Assembly: GCF_051014445.1 (NCBI RefSeq)
Contig: NW_027488366.1
Coordinates: 11,922,001-11,986,000, forward strand
DNA: 64,000 bases
Direction of reading: 5' to 3'
DNA from: Colletes latitarsis
Lineage: Eukaryota; Arthropoda; Insecta; Hymenoptera; Colletidae
Positions 51,380-61,784 of the stretch are shown here, piece by piece. The position numbers were made by a program, and so were the translations under genes. The notes below the pieces were generated by a model. It had not been told where the DNA came from and searched no databases. It saw only the letters and a list, made by a program, of their open reading frames with translations. Positions within the stretch are counted from its first letter, which is position 1, and each line of letters opens with the position of its first letter.

Positions 51380-53919
51380 GGATTTGCCCTCATCAGACTC
51401 ATACTTTCGCATTCTTCACATACTTGTTGAATGGTTTTGGGGGTTTTTTCTGGTTTGGATCACGTAGTAATGTGGGACCACACTGAAACAATCAATTAAA
51501 CCTGGTCTTGATAAATATTTTAGAGGATAACGCATGTTAGGTCTGGGTTAGGTCTAGGTTTGCCCTCGTCAGGCTCATACTTTCGCATATTTCTCATACT
51601 TCATGGCTAGATCCTGAGCTATTTCTGGATTGGATCACGTAGTAATGAAGTAGAACACTGAAACAGTCAATTAAACCTGGTTTCGACCAGTATTTTAGAG
51701 GATAACGCATGTTAGGTCTAGGTTAGCCCTGGGATTTTCACTCATCAGACTCATACTTTCGCATTCTTCTCATACTTGTTGAACTAAACCTGGGTTTTTT
51801 CAGGTTTGGATCACGTAGTAATGTGGTACCACACTGAAACAGTCCATTAAACCTTGTTTCGATCAATATTTTAGAGGATAACGCAAGTTAAGTCTGGTAT
51901 TGGTCTGGGATTTGACCTCATCAGACTCATACTTTCGCACACTTCACATACTCGTTGAACAGATCTTGGGTTATTTTCTGGTTTGGATCACATAGTAATG
52001 TGGTACCACACTGAAACAGTCGATTAAACCAGGTTTCGATCAATATTTTTGAGGATAACGCATGTTAGGTCTAGGTTAGGCCTGGGATTTTCACTCATCA
52101 GACTCATACTATCGCATTCTTCACATACTTGTTGAACGGATCCTGGGTTTTTTCTGATTTGGATCACGTAGTAGAGTGGTACCACAATAAAACAGTCAAT
52201 TAAACCTGGTTTCGATCAATATTTTAGAGGATATCGCAAGTTAGGTCTGGCATTGGTCTGGGATTCGCCCTCATCAGGCTCATACTTTCGCGTTTTTCAC
52301 ATACTTGTTGAACAGATCCTTGGTTTTTTCTGGTTTGTATCACGTAGTAGTGTGGTACCACACTGAAACAGTCCATTAAACCTGCTTTGGATCAATATTT
52401 TAGAGGATAACGCATGTTAGGTCTAGGTTAGCCCTGGGATTTTCACTCATCAGACTCATACTTTCGCATTCTTCTCATACTTGTTGAACTAAACCTGGGT
52501 TTTTTCAGGTTTGGATCACGTAGTAATGTGGTACCACACTGAAACAGTCCATTAAACCTTGTTTCGATCAATATTTTAGAGGATAACGCAAGTTAAGTCT
52601 GGTATTGGTCTGGGATTTGACCTCATCAGACTCATACTTTCGCACACTTCACATACTCGTTGAACAGATCTTGGGTTATTTTCTGGTTTGGATCACGTAG
52701 TAATGTGGTACCACACTGAAACAATCGACTAAACCTGGTTTCGATCAATATCTTAGAGGATAACGCAAGTTAAGTCTGGGATTGGTCTGGGATTTGACCT
52801 CATCATACTCATACTTTCGCACACTTCACATACTCGTTGAACAGATCCTGGGTTATTTTCAGGTTTGGATCACATAGTAATGTGGTACTACACTGAAACA
52901 GTCCATTAAACCTGGTATGGATCAATATTTTGGAGGATAACGCATGTTAGGTCTAGGTTAGGTCTGGGATTTTCACTCATCAGACTCATACTTTCGCATT
53001 CTTCACATACTTGTTGGACGGATCCTGGGTTTTTTCTGGTTTGGATCACGTAGTAATGTGGTACCACACTGAAACAGTCCGTTAAACCTGGTTTGGATCA
53101 ATATTTTAGAGGATAACGCATGTTAGGTCTAGGTTAGCCCTGGGATTTTCACTCATCAGACTCATACTTTCGCATTCTTCACATACTTGTTGAATGGTTT
53201 TGGGGTTTTTTTCTGGTTTGGATCACGTAGTAATGTGGGACCACACTGACACAATCAATTAAACCTGGTCTTGATAAATATTTTAGAGGATAACGCATGT
53301 TAGGTCTGGGTTAGGTCTAGGATTTGCCCTCGTCAGGCTCATACTTTCGCATATTTCTCATACTTCATGGCTAGATCCTGGGCTATTTCTGGATTGGATC
53401 ACGTAGTAATGAAGTACAACACTGAAACAGTCAATTAAACCTGGTTTCGACCAGTATTTTAGAGGATAACGCATGTTAGGTCTTGGTTTGCCCTGGGATT
53501 TTCACTCATCAGACTCATACTTTCGCATTCTTCTCATACTTGTTGAACTGAACCTGGGTTTTTTCAGGTTTGGATCACGTAGTAATGTGGTACCACACTG
53601 AAACAGTCCATTAAACCTTGTTTCGATCAATATTTTCGAGGATAACGCAAGTTAAGTCTGGTATTGGTCTGGGATTTGACCTCATCAGACTCATACTTTC
53701 GCACACTTCACATACTCGTTGAACAGATCTTGGGTTATTTTCTGGTTTGGATCACATAGTAATGTGGTACCACACTGAAACAGTCGATTAAACCAGGTTT
53801 CGATCAATATTTTTGAGGATAACGCATGTTAGGTCTAGGTTAGGCCTGGCATTTTCACTCATCAGACTCATACTTTCGCATTCTTCACATACTTGTTGAA
53901 CGGATCCTGGGTTTTTTCT
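51380..53919. repeat. ~775-bp block (51380-52155) copied at 53144-53919
   Basis: Offset about 1764 (10 monomers plus 4). Both copies hold TTGTTGAATGGTTTTGGGG, GCCCTCGTCAGG, CGACCAGTATTTTAG, TTCTTCTCATACTTG and GTCTGGTATTGG. A third partial copy of the inner part (51710-52000) lies at 52415-52705, offset 705. The block is built from the same monomers as 50.2 and 53.6 kb. Confidence 0.8.
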
Positions 53920-54324
53920 GGTTTGGATCACGTAGTAATGTGGGACCACACTGAAACAGTCAATTAAACCTGGTTTCGACCAACATTTTAGAGAATAACG
54001 CATGTTAGGTCTAGGTTAGGTCTGGGATTTTCACTAATCAGACTCATACTGTCGCATTCTTCACATACTTGTTGAACGGATCCTGGGTTTTGTCTGGTTT
54101 GGATCACTTAGTAATGTGGTACCACACTGAAACAGTCGATTAAACCAGGTTTCGATCAATATTTTTGAGGATAACGTAAGTTAGGTCTGGGATAGGTCTG
54201 GGATTTGCCCTCATCAGGCTCATACTTTCGCGTTTTTCACATACTTGTTGAACAGATACTGGGATTTTTCTGGTTTGGGTCACGTAGTAGTGTGGTACCA
54301 CACTGAAACAGTCGATTAAACCTG

Positions 54325-54840
54325 GTTTGGATCAATATTTTAGAGGATAACGCATGTTAGGTTTGGGTTAGGTCTAGGATTTGCCCTCGTCAGGCTCATA
54401 CTTTGGCATATTTCTCATACTTCATGGCTAGATCCTGGGCTGTTTCAGGATTGTATCACGTAGTAACGTGGTACCACGCTGAAACAGTCAATTAAACCTG
54501 GTTTCGATCAATATTTTAGAGGATAACGCAAGTTAGGTCTGGGATCGGTCTGGGATTTGCCCTCATCAGGCTCATACTTTCGCGTTTTTCACATACTAGT
54601 TGAACAGATCCTGGGTTTTTTTCTGGTTTGGATCACGTAGTAGTGTGGTACCACACTGAAACTGTCCATTAAACCTGGTTTCGATCAATATTTTTGAGGA
54701 TAACGCATGTTAGGTCTAGGTTAGGCCGAGGATTTTCACTCATCAGACTCATACTTTCGCATTCTTCTCATACTTGTTGAACGGATCCTGGGGTTTTACT
54801 GGTTTGGATCACGTAGTAATGTGGTACCACACTGAAACAG
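54325..54840. repeat. ~515-bp block copied at 59130-59645
   Basis: Offset 4805. Shared rare readings are ACTTTGGCAT, GTTTCAGGATTG, AGTAACGTGG, GGGATCGGTCTGGG, CATACTAGTTGAAC and GGCCGAGGATTTTC. One copy has TTCTTCTCATAC and the other TTCTTCACATAC. The offset is not a multiple of 176 because three 79-bp monomers and one 166-bp monomer lie between the copies. Confidence 0.82.
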
Positions 54841-55589
54841 TCAATTAAACCTGGTTTCGATCAATATCTTAGAGAATAATCCATGTTAGGTCTAGGTTAG
54901 GTCTGGGATTTGCTCTCATCAGGCTCATTCTTTCGCATATTTCTCATACTTGATGGCTAGATCATGGGCTTTTTCTGGATTGCATCACGTAGTAATGAAG
55001 TACAACACTGAAACAGTCAATTAAACCAAGTTTCCATCAATATTTTAGAGGACAACGCATGCTAGGTCTAGGTTAGGCCTGGGATTTGCCCTCATCAGGG
55101 TCATACTTTCGCAGTTTTAACATACATGTTGACCTGATCGAGGGTTTTTTCTGCTTTGGATCACGTAGTAAAGTGGTATCACACTGATGCTGTCCATTAA
55201 ACCTGGTTTGGATCAATATTTTAGAGGATAACGCATGTTAAGTTTGGGTTAGGTCTAGGATTTGCCCTCGTCAGGCTCATACTTTCGCATATTTCTCATA
55301 CTTCATGGCTAGATCCTGCGCTGTTTCAGGATTGTATCACGTAGTAACGTGATACCACGCTGAAACAGTCAATTAAACCTGGTTTCGATCAATATTTTAG
55401 AGGATAACGCAAGTTAGGTCTGGGATAGGTCTGGGATTCGCCTTTATCAGGCTCATACCTTCGCGTTTTTCACATACTTCTTGAACTGATCCTGGGTTTT
55501 TTCTGGTTTGGTTCACGTAGTAATGTGGTACCACACTGAAACAGTCCATTAAACCTGGTTTCGCTCAATATTTTAGAAGATAACGCATG

Positions 55590-55765
55590 TTAGGTATAGG
55601 TTTGGCCTGGGATTTGCCCTCATCAGGGTCATACTTTCGCAGTTTTAACATGCATGTTGACCTGATCGAGGGTTTTTTCTGCTTTGGATCACGTAGTAAT
55701 GTGGTACCACACTGAAACAGTCAATTAAACCTGGTTTCGATCAATATTTTAGAGAATAATCCATG
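55590..55765 (+). repeat. Reference monomer, family D (GACCTGATCGAGGG core)
   Basis: This resembles family C (GCAGTTTTAACAT) but continues ATGTTGACCTGATCGAGGG, then TTTTTTCTGCTTTGGATC, which occurs nowhere in 1-49 kb. Similar copies lie near 49970, 55110, 56760, 59030 and 62010. It is therefore diagnostic of the right-hand part of the window. Most copies carry AAAGTGG or AATGTGG before the TACCAC dyad. The first box of this copy is altered (TAGGTATAGGTTTGG). Confidence 0.85.
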
Positions 55766-56117
55766 TTTGGTCTAGGTTAGGTCTGGGATTTACTCCCATC
55801 AGGCTCATTCTTTCGCATATTTCTCATACTTGATGGCTAGATCCTGGTCTTTTTCTGGATTGCATCACGTAGTAATGAGGTACCACACTGAAACAGTCAA
55901 TTAAACCTGGTTTCGATCAATATTTTAGAGGACAACCCAAGTTAGGTCTGGGATAGGTCTGGGATTTGCCCCCATCAGGATCATACTTTCGCATTTTTCA
56001 CATACTTGTTGAACAGATCCTGGGCTATTTCTGGATTGTATCACGTAGTAATGTGGTACCACGCTGAAACAGTCAATTAAACCTGGTTTCGATCAATATT
56101 TTAGAGGATAACGCAAG

Positions 56118-56196
56118 TTAGGTCTGAGATAGGTCTGGGATTCGCCCTTATCAGGCTCATACTGGTTTCGATCAATATTTTAGAGGACAACACAAG
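56118..56196 (+). repeat. 79-bp deleted monomer, copy 1
   Basis: TTAGG boxes are 79 bp apart. CAGGCTCATACT is joined directly to GGTTTCGATCAATATT, removing 97 bp that include the variable core and the dyad. The following monomer begins after AGAGGACAACACAAG, a reading shared with copy 5. Confidence 0.92.
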
Positions 56197-56724
56197 TTAG
56201 GTCTGGGATAGGTCTGGGATTTGCCCTCTTCAGGGTCATACTTTCGCATATTTCTCATACTTGATGGCTAGATCCTGGGCTATTTCTGGATTGTATCACG
56301 TAGTAATGTGGTACCACGCTGAAACAGTCAATTAAACCTGGTTTCGATGAATATTTTAGAGGATAACGCAAGTTAGGTCTGAGATAGGTCTGGGATTCGC
56401 CCTCATCAGGCTCATACTTTCGCGTTTTTCACATACTTGTTGAACTGATCCTGGGTTTTTTCTTGTTTGGATCACGTAGTAATGTGGTACCACACTGAAA
56501 CAGTCCATTAAACCTGGTTTCGATCAATATTTTAGAGGATAACGCATGTTCGGTCTGGGATAGGTCTGGGATTTGCCCTCATCAGGCTCATACTTTCGCG
56601 TTTTTCACATACTTGTTGAACTGATCCTGGGTTCTTTCTGGTTTGGATCACGTAGTAATGTGGTACCACACTGAAACAGTCCATTAAACCTGGTTTCGTT
56701 CAATATTTTAGAAGATAACGCATG

Positions 56725-56890
56725 TTAGGCCTGGGATTTGCCCTCATCAGGGTCATACTTTCGCAATTTTAACATGCATGTTGACCTGATCGAGGGTTTT
56801 TTCTGCTTTGGATCACGTAGTAAAGTGGTACCACAAATAAAACAGTCAATTAAACCTGGTTTCTATCAATATTTTAGAGGATAACGCAAG
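56725..56890 (+). repeat. Monomer with one 11-bp unit lost (166 bp)
   Basis: CATGTTAGGCCTGGGATTTG replaces the usual two-unit box, so exactly one 11-bp unit is missing; one extra base in CCACAAATAAAACAG brings the total to 166. The rest is a family D monomer. Confidence 0.88.
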
Positions 56891-57595
56891 CTAGGTCTGG
56901 GATAGGTCAGAGATTTGCCCTCATCAGACTCATACTTTCGCACACTTCACATACTCGTTGAACAGATCCTGGATTTTTTTCTGGTTTGGATCACGTAGTA
57001 TTGTGGTACCACACTGAAACTGTCGATTAAACCTGGTTTCGATCAATATTATTGAGGATAACGCATGTTAGGTCTAGGTTAGGCCTGGGATTTTCTCTGA
57101 TCAGACTCATACTTTCGCGTTTTTCACATACCTGTTGAACAGATCCTGGGTTTTTTCTGGTTTGGATCACGTAGTAGTGTGGTACCACACTGAAACAGTC
57201 CATTAAACCTGGTTTCGATCAATATTTTAGAGAATAATTTATGTTAGGTCTAGGTTAGGTCTGGCATTTGCTCCCATCAGGCTCATTCTTTCGCATATTT
57301 CTCATACTTGATGGCTAGATCCTGGTCTTTTTCTGGATTGCATCACGTAGTAATGTGGTACCACACTGGAACAGTCCATTAAACCTGGTTTCGATCAATA
57401 TTTTAGAGGACAACCCAAGTTAGGTCTGGGATAGGTCTGGGATTTGCCCTCATCAGGATCATACTTTCGCATTTTTCACATACTTGTTGAACAGATCCTG
57501 GGCTATTTCTGGATTGTATCACGTAGTAATGTGGTACCACGCTGAAACAGTCACTTAAACCTGGTTTCGATCAATATTTTAGAGGATAACGCAAG

Positions 57596-57674
57596 TTAGG
57601 TCTGGGATAGGTCTGGGATTCGCTCTTATCAGGCTCATACTGGTTTCGATCAATATTTTAGAGGATATAGCATG
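57596..57674 (+). repeat. 79-bp deleted monomer, copy 2
   Basis: Same CATACT/GGTTTCG joint as at 56118, with CGCTCTTATCAGG in place of CGCCCTTATCAGG upstream. The tail continues AGAGGATATAGCATG, a reading not shared with the other copies. Confidence 0.92.
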
Positions 57675-57839
57675 TTAGGTCTGGGTTAGGTCTAGGATTT
57701 GCCCTCATCAGGCTCATACCTTCGCGTTTCTCACATACTTGTTGAACAGATCCTGGGTTTTTTCTGATTTGGATCACGTAGTAATGTGGTACCACACTGA
57801 AACAGTCCATTAAACCTGGTTTCGATCAATATTTTTGAG

Positions 57840-58888
57840 GATAACGCATGTTAGGTCTAGGTTAGGCCGAGGATTTTCACTCATCAGACTCATACTTTCG
57901 CATTCTTCACATACTTGTTGTACGGATCCTGGGGTTTTAATGGTTTGGATCACGTAGTGATGTGGTACCACACTGAAACAGTCAATTAAACCTGGTTTCG
58001 ATCAATATTTTAGAGAATAATCCATGTTAGGTCTAGGTTAGGTCTGGGATTTGCTCTCATCAGGCTCATTCTTTCGCATATTTCTCATACTTGATGGCTA
58101 GATCCTGGGCTGTTTCAGGATTGTATCACGTAGTAACGTGGTACCACGCTGAAACAGTCAATTAAACCTGGTTTCGATCAATATTTTAGAGGATATCGCA
58201 TGTTAGGTCTGGGTTAGGTCTAGGATTTGCCCTCATCAGGATCATACTTTCGCATTTTTCACATACTTGTTGAACAGATCCTGGGCTATTTCTGGATTGT
58301 ATCACGTAGTAATGTGGTACCACGCTGAAACAGTCAATTAAACCTGGTTTCGATCAATATTTTAGAGGATAACGCAAGTTAGGTCTGAGATAGGTCTGGG
58401 ATTCGCCCTCATCACGCTCATACTGGTTTCGATCAATATTTTAGAGCACAACGCAAGTTAGGTCTGGGATAGGTCTGGGATTTGCCCTCATCAGGGTCAT
58501 ACTTTCGCATATTTCTCATACTTCATGGCTAGATTCTGGGCTATTTCTGGATTGGATCACGTAGTAATGTGGTGCCACACTGAAACAGTCAATTAAACCT
58601 GGTTTCGATCAATATTTTAGAGGATAACGCATGTTAGGTCTAGGTTAGGCCGAGGATTTTCACTCATCAGACTCATACTTTCGCATTCTTCACATACTTG
58701 TTGTACGGATCCTGGGGTTTTACTGGTTTGGATCACGTAGTAATGTGGTACCACACTGAAACAGTCAATTAAACCTGGTTTCGATCAATATTTTAGAGAA
58801 TAATCCATGTTAGGTCTAGGTTAGGTCTGGGATTTGCTCTCATCAGGCTCATTCTTTCGCATATTTCTCATACTTGATGGCTAGATCC
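57840..58888. repeat. 783-bp composite unit (4 full monomers plus one 79-bp monomer)
   Basis: The GGCCGAGG monomer at 57865 recurs at 58648, a step of 783 = 4 x 176 + 79. Similar stretches are about 57840-58105 and 58623-58888, including TTGTACGGATCC and CTGGGGTTTTA. The truncated monomer is thus counted inside a larger repeat step. Later GGCCGAGG monomers sit at 59529 (step 881) and earlier at 54724. Confidence 0.78.
58379..58457 (+). repeat. 79-bp deleted monomer, copy 3
   Basis: Same joint as the other copies, with ATCACGCTCATACT upstream. The tail reads TTAGAGCACAACGC, shared only with copy 4, and the next monomer carries GCTAGATTCTGGGC, also shared with copy 4. Confidence 0.92.
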
Positions 58889-59744
58889 TGGGCTTTTTCT
58901 GGATTGCATCACGTAGTAATGAAGTACAACACTGAAACAGTCAATTAAACCAAGTTTCCATCAATATTTTGGAGGAGAACGCATGTTAGGTCTGGGATCG
59001 GTCTGGGATTTGCCTTCATCAGGGTCATACTTTCGCAGTTTTAACATACATGTTGACCTGATCGAGGGTTTTTTCTGCTATGGATCACGTAGTAAAGAAG
59101 TACCACACTGAAGCTGAACATTAAACCTTGTTTGGATCAATATTTTAGAGGATAACGCATGTTAGGTTTGGGTTAGGTCTAGGATTTGCCCTCGTCAGGC
59201 TCATACTTTGGCATCTTTCTCATACTTCATGGCTAGATCCTGGGCTGTTTCAGGATTGTATCACGTAGTAACGTGGTACCACGCTGAAACAGTCAATTAA
59301 ACCTGGTTTCGATCAATATTTTAGAGGATAACGCAAGTTAGGTCTGGGATCGGTCTGGGATTTGCCCTCATCAGGCTCATACTTTCGCGTTTTTCACATA
59401 CTAGTTGAACAGATCCTGGGTTTTTTTCTGGTTTGGATCACGTAGTAGTGTGGTACCACACTGAAACTGTCCATTAAACCTGGTTTCGATCAATATTTTT
59501 GAGGATAACGCATGTTAGGTCTAGGTTAGGCCGAGGATTTTCACTCATCAGACTCATACTTTCGCATTCTTCACATACTTGTTGAACGGATCCTGGGGTT
59601 TTACTGGTTTGGATCACGTAGTAATGTGGTACCACACTGAAACAGTCCATTAAACCTGGTTTCGATCAATGTTTTAGAGGATAACGCGTGTTAGGTCTGG
59701 GTTAGGCCTGGGATTTGCGCTCATCAGACTCATACTTTCGCATA

Positions 59745-60033
59745 CTTCACATACTTGTTGATCGGATCCTGGGTTTTTTCCGGTTTGGTTCACGTAGTAA
59801 TGTGGTGCCACACTGAAACATTCAATTAAACCTTGTCTTGATAAATTTTTTAGAGGATAACGTATGTTAGGTCTGGGTTACGTGTAGGGTGCCCTCATCA
59901 GGCTCATACTTTCGCATATTTCTCATACTTCATGGCTAGATCCTGGGCTATTTCTGGATTGTATCACGTAGTAATGTGGTACCACGCTGAAACAGTCAAT
60001 TAAACCTGGTTTCGATCAATATTTTAGAGGATA
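59745..60033. repeat. ~290-bp block copied at 62896-63184
   Basis: Offset 3151. Shared rare readings are TTTTTTCCGGTTTGG, ACCTTGTCTTGATAAATTTT and TAGGGTGCCCTC, the last a small deletion that shortens the monomer. GTGTAGGG in one copy is GTCTAGGG in the other. Confidence 0.8.
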
Positions 60034-61098
60034 GCGCATGTTAGGTCCAGGTTAGGCCGTGGATTTTCACTCATCAGACTCATACTTTCGCATTCTTCAC
60101 ATACTTGTTGAACGGCTCCTGTGTTTTTTCTGGTTTGGTTCACGTAGTAATGTGGTACCACACTGAAACAGTCCATTAAACCTGGTTTCGATCAATATTT
60201 TAGAGGATATCGCATGTTAGGTCTGGGTTAGGTCTAGGATTTGCCCTCATCAGGCTCATACCTTCGCGTTTCTCACATACTTGTTGAACAGATCCTGGGT
60301 TTTTTCTGATTTGGATCACGTAGTAATGTGGTACCACACTGAAACAGTCAATTAAACCTGGTTTCGATCAATATTTTTGAGGATAACGCGTGTTAGGTCT
60401 GGGTTAGGCCTGGGATTTTCACAAATCAGACTCATACCTTCGCATTCTTCACATACTTGTTGAACGGATCCTGGGTTTTTCCTGGTTTGGATCACGTAGT
60501 AATGTGGGACCACACTGAAACAATCAATTAAACCTGGTCTTGATAAATATTTTAGAGGATAACGCATGTTAGGTCTGGGATAGGTCAGAGATTTGCCCTC
60601 ATCAGACTCATACTTTCGCACACTTCACATACTCGTTGAACAGATCCTGGATTTTTTTCTGGTTTGGATCACGTAGTATTGTGGTACCACACTGAAACTG
60701 TCGATTAAACCTGGTTTCGATCAATATTATTGAGGATAACGCATGCTAGGTCTAGGTTAGGCCTGGGATTTTCTCTGATCAGACTCATACTTTCGCATTC
60801 TTCACATACTTGTTGAACAGATCCTGGGTTTCTTCCGGTTTGGTTCGCGTAATAATGTGGTACCACACTGAAACATTCAATTAAACCTGGTCTTGATAAA
60901 CATTTTAGAGGATAACGTATGTTAGGTCTGGGTTACGTCTAGGATTTGCCCTCATCAGGCTCATACTTTCGCATATTTCTCATACTTCATGGCTAGATCC
61001 TGGATTTTCTTCTGGTTTGGATCACGTAGTATTGTGGTACCACACTGAAACTGTCGATTAAACCTGGTTTCGATCAATATTATTGAGGATAACGCAAG

Positions 61099-61177
61099 TT
61101 AGGTCTGGGATAGGTCTGGGATTTGCCCTCATCAGGCTCATACTCGCTTCGATCAATATTTTAGAGCACAACGCAAG
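61099..61177 (+). repeat. 79-bp deleted monomer, copy 4
   Basis: Same 97-bp deletion, but the joint reads CATACTCGCTTCGATC, so two bases next to the joint differ from the other copies. The following TTAGAGCACAACGC and GCTAGATTCTGGGC agree with copy 3 (offset 2720). Confidence 0.9.
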
Positions 61178-61705
61178 TTAGGTCTGGGATAGGTCTGGGA
61201 TTTGCCCTCATCAGGGTCATACTTTCGCATATTTCTCATACTTCATGGCTAGATTCTGGGCTATTTCTGGATTGGATCACGTAGTAATGTGGTACCACAC
61301 TGAAACAGTCAATTAAACCTGGTTTCGATCAATATTTTAGAGGATAACGGAAGTTAGGTCTGGGATAGGTCTGGGATTTGCCCTCATCAGGCTCATACTT
61401 TCGCGTTTTTCACATACCTGTTGAACAGATCCTGGGTTTTTTCTGGTTTGGATCACGTAGTAGTGTGGTACCACACTGAAACAGTCCATTAAACCTGGTT
61501 TCGATCAATATTTTAGAGGATATCGCATGTTAGGTCTGGGTTAGGTCTAGGATTTGCCCTCATCAGGCTCATACCTTCGCGTTTCTCACATACTTGTTGA
61601 ACAGATCCTGGGTTTTTTCTGATTTGGATCACGTAGTAATGTGGTACCACACTGAAACAGTCCATTAAACCTGGTTTCGATCAATATTTTAGAGGATAAC
61701 GCAAG

Positions 61706-61784
61706 TTAGGTCTGAGATAGGTCTGGGATTCGCCCTTATCAGGCTCATACTGGTTTCGATCAATATTTTAGAGGACAACACAAG
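61706..61784 (+). repeat. 79-bp deleted monomer, copy 5
   Basis: Same joint, with GTCTGAGATAGG and CGCCCTTATCAGG upstream and AGAGGACAACACAAG downstream, matching copy 1 (offset 5588). The next monomer in both has CCCTCTTCAGGG. Confidence 0.92.

Larger units (their letters stand above)
44377..54172. repeat. Domain 6: diverged satellite, low HOR order
   Basis: Monomers carry more scattered differences than in 32-44 kb, and runs of B monomers with GAGAATAATTCATG (44.7-46.0 kb) appear. From 50 to 54 kb A monomers with CGCACACTTCACATACTCG, GTCTGGTATTGG and ATCTTGGGTTATTTTC dominate. Several modest duplications are present, listed separately. No gene or insertion is visible. Confidence 0.85.

Noticed and set aside
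51421..51450. G-rich run (GGTTTTGGGGG) as a G-quadruplex or telomere seed
   Set aside because: Only one run of four or five G is present, with a similar copy near 53195. It is a local variant of GGATCCTGGG and lacks the four G-tracts needed.
1209..60621. Open reading frames of about 62-89 codons that recur on one strand or the other
   Set aside because: They recur with satellite spacing and similar sequence because the monomer itself repeats. They span one to one and a half monomers, end at stops fixed by the monomer, and single-base changes create or destroy them. No recognised domain, start context or codon pattern supports a protein.
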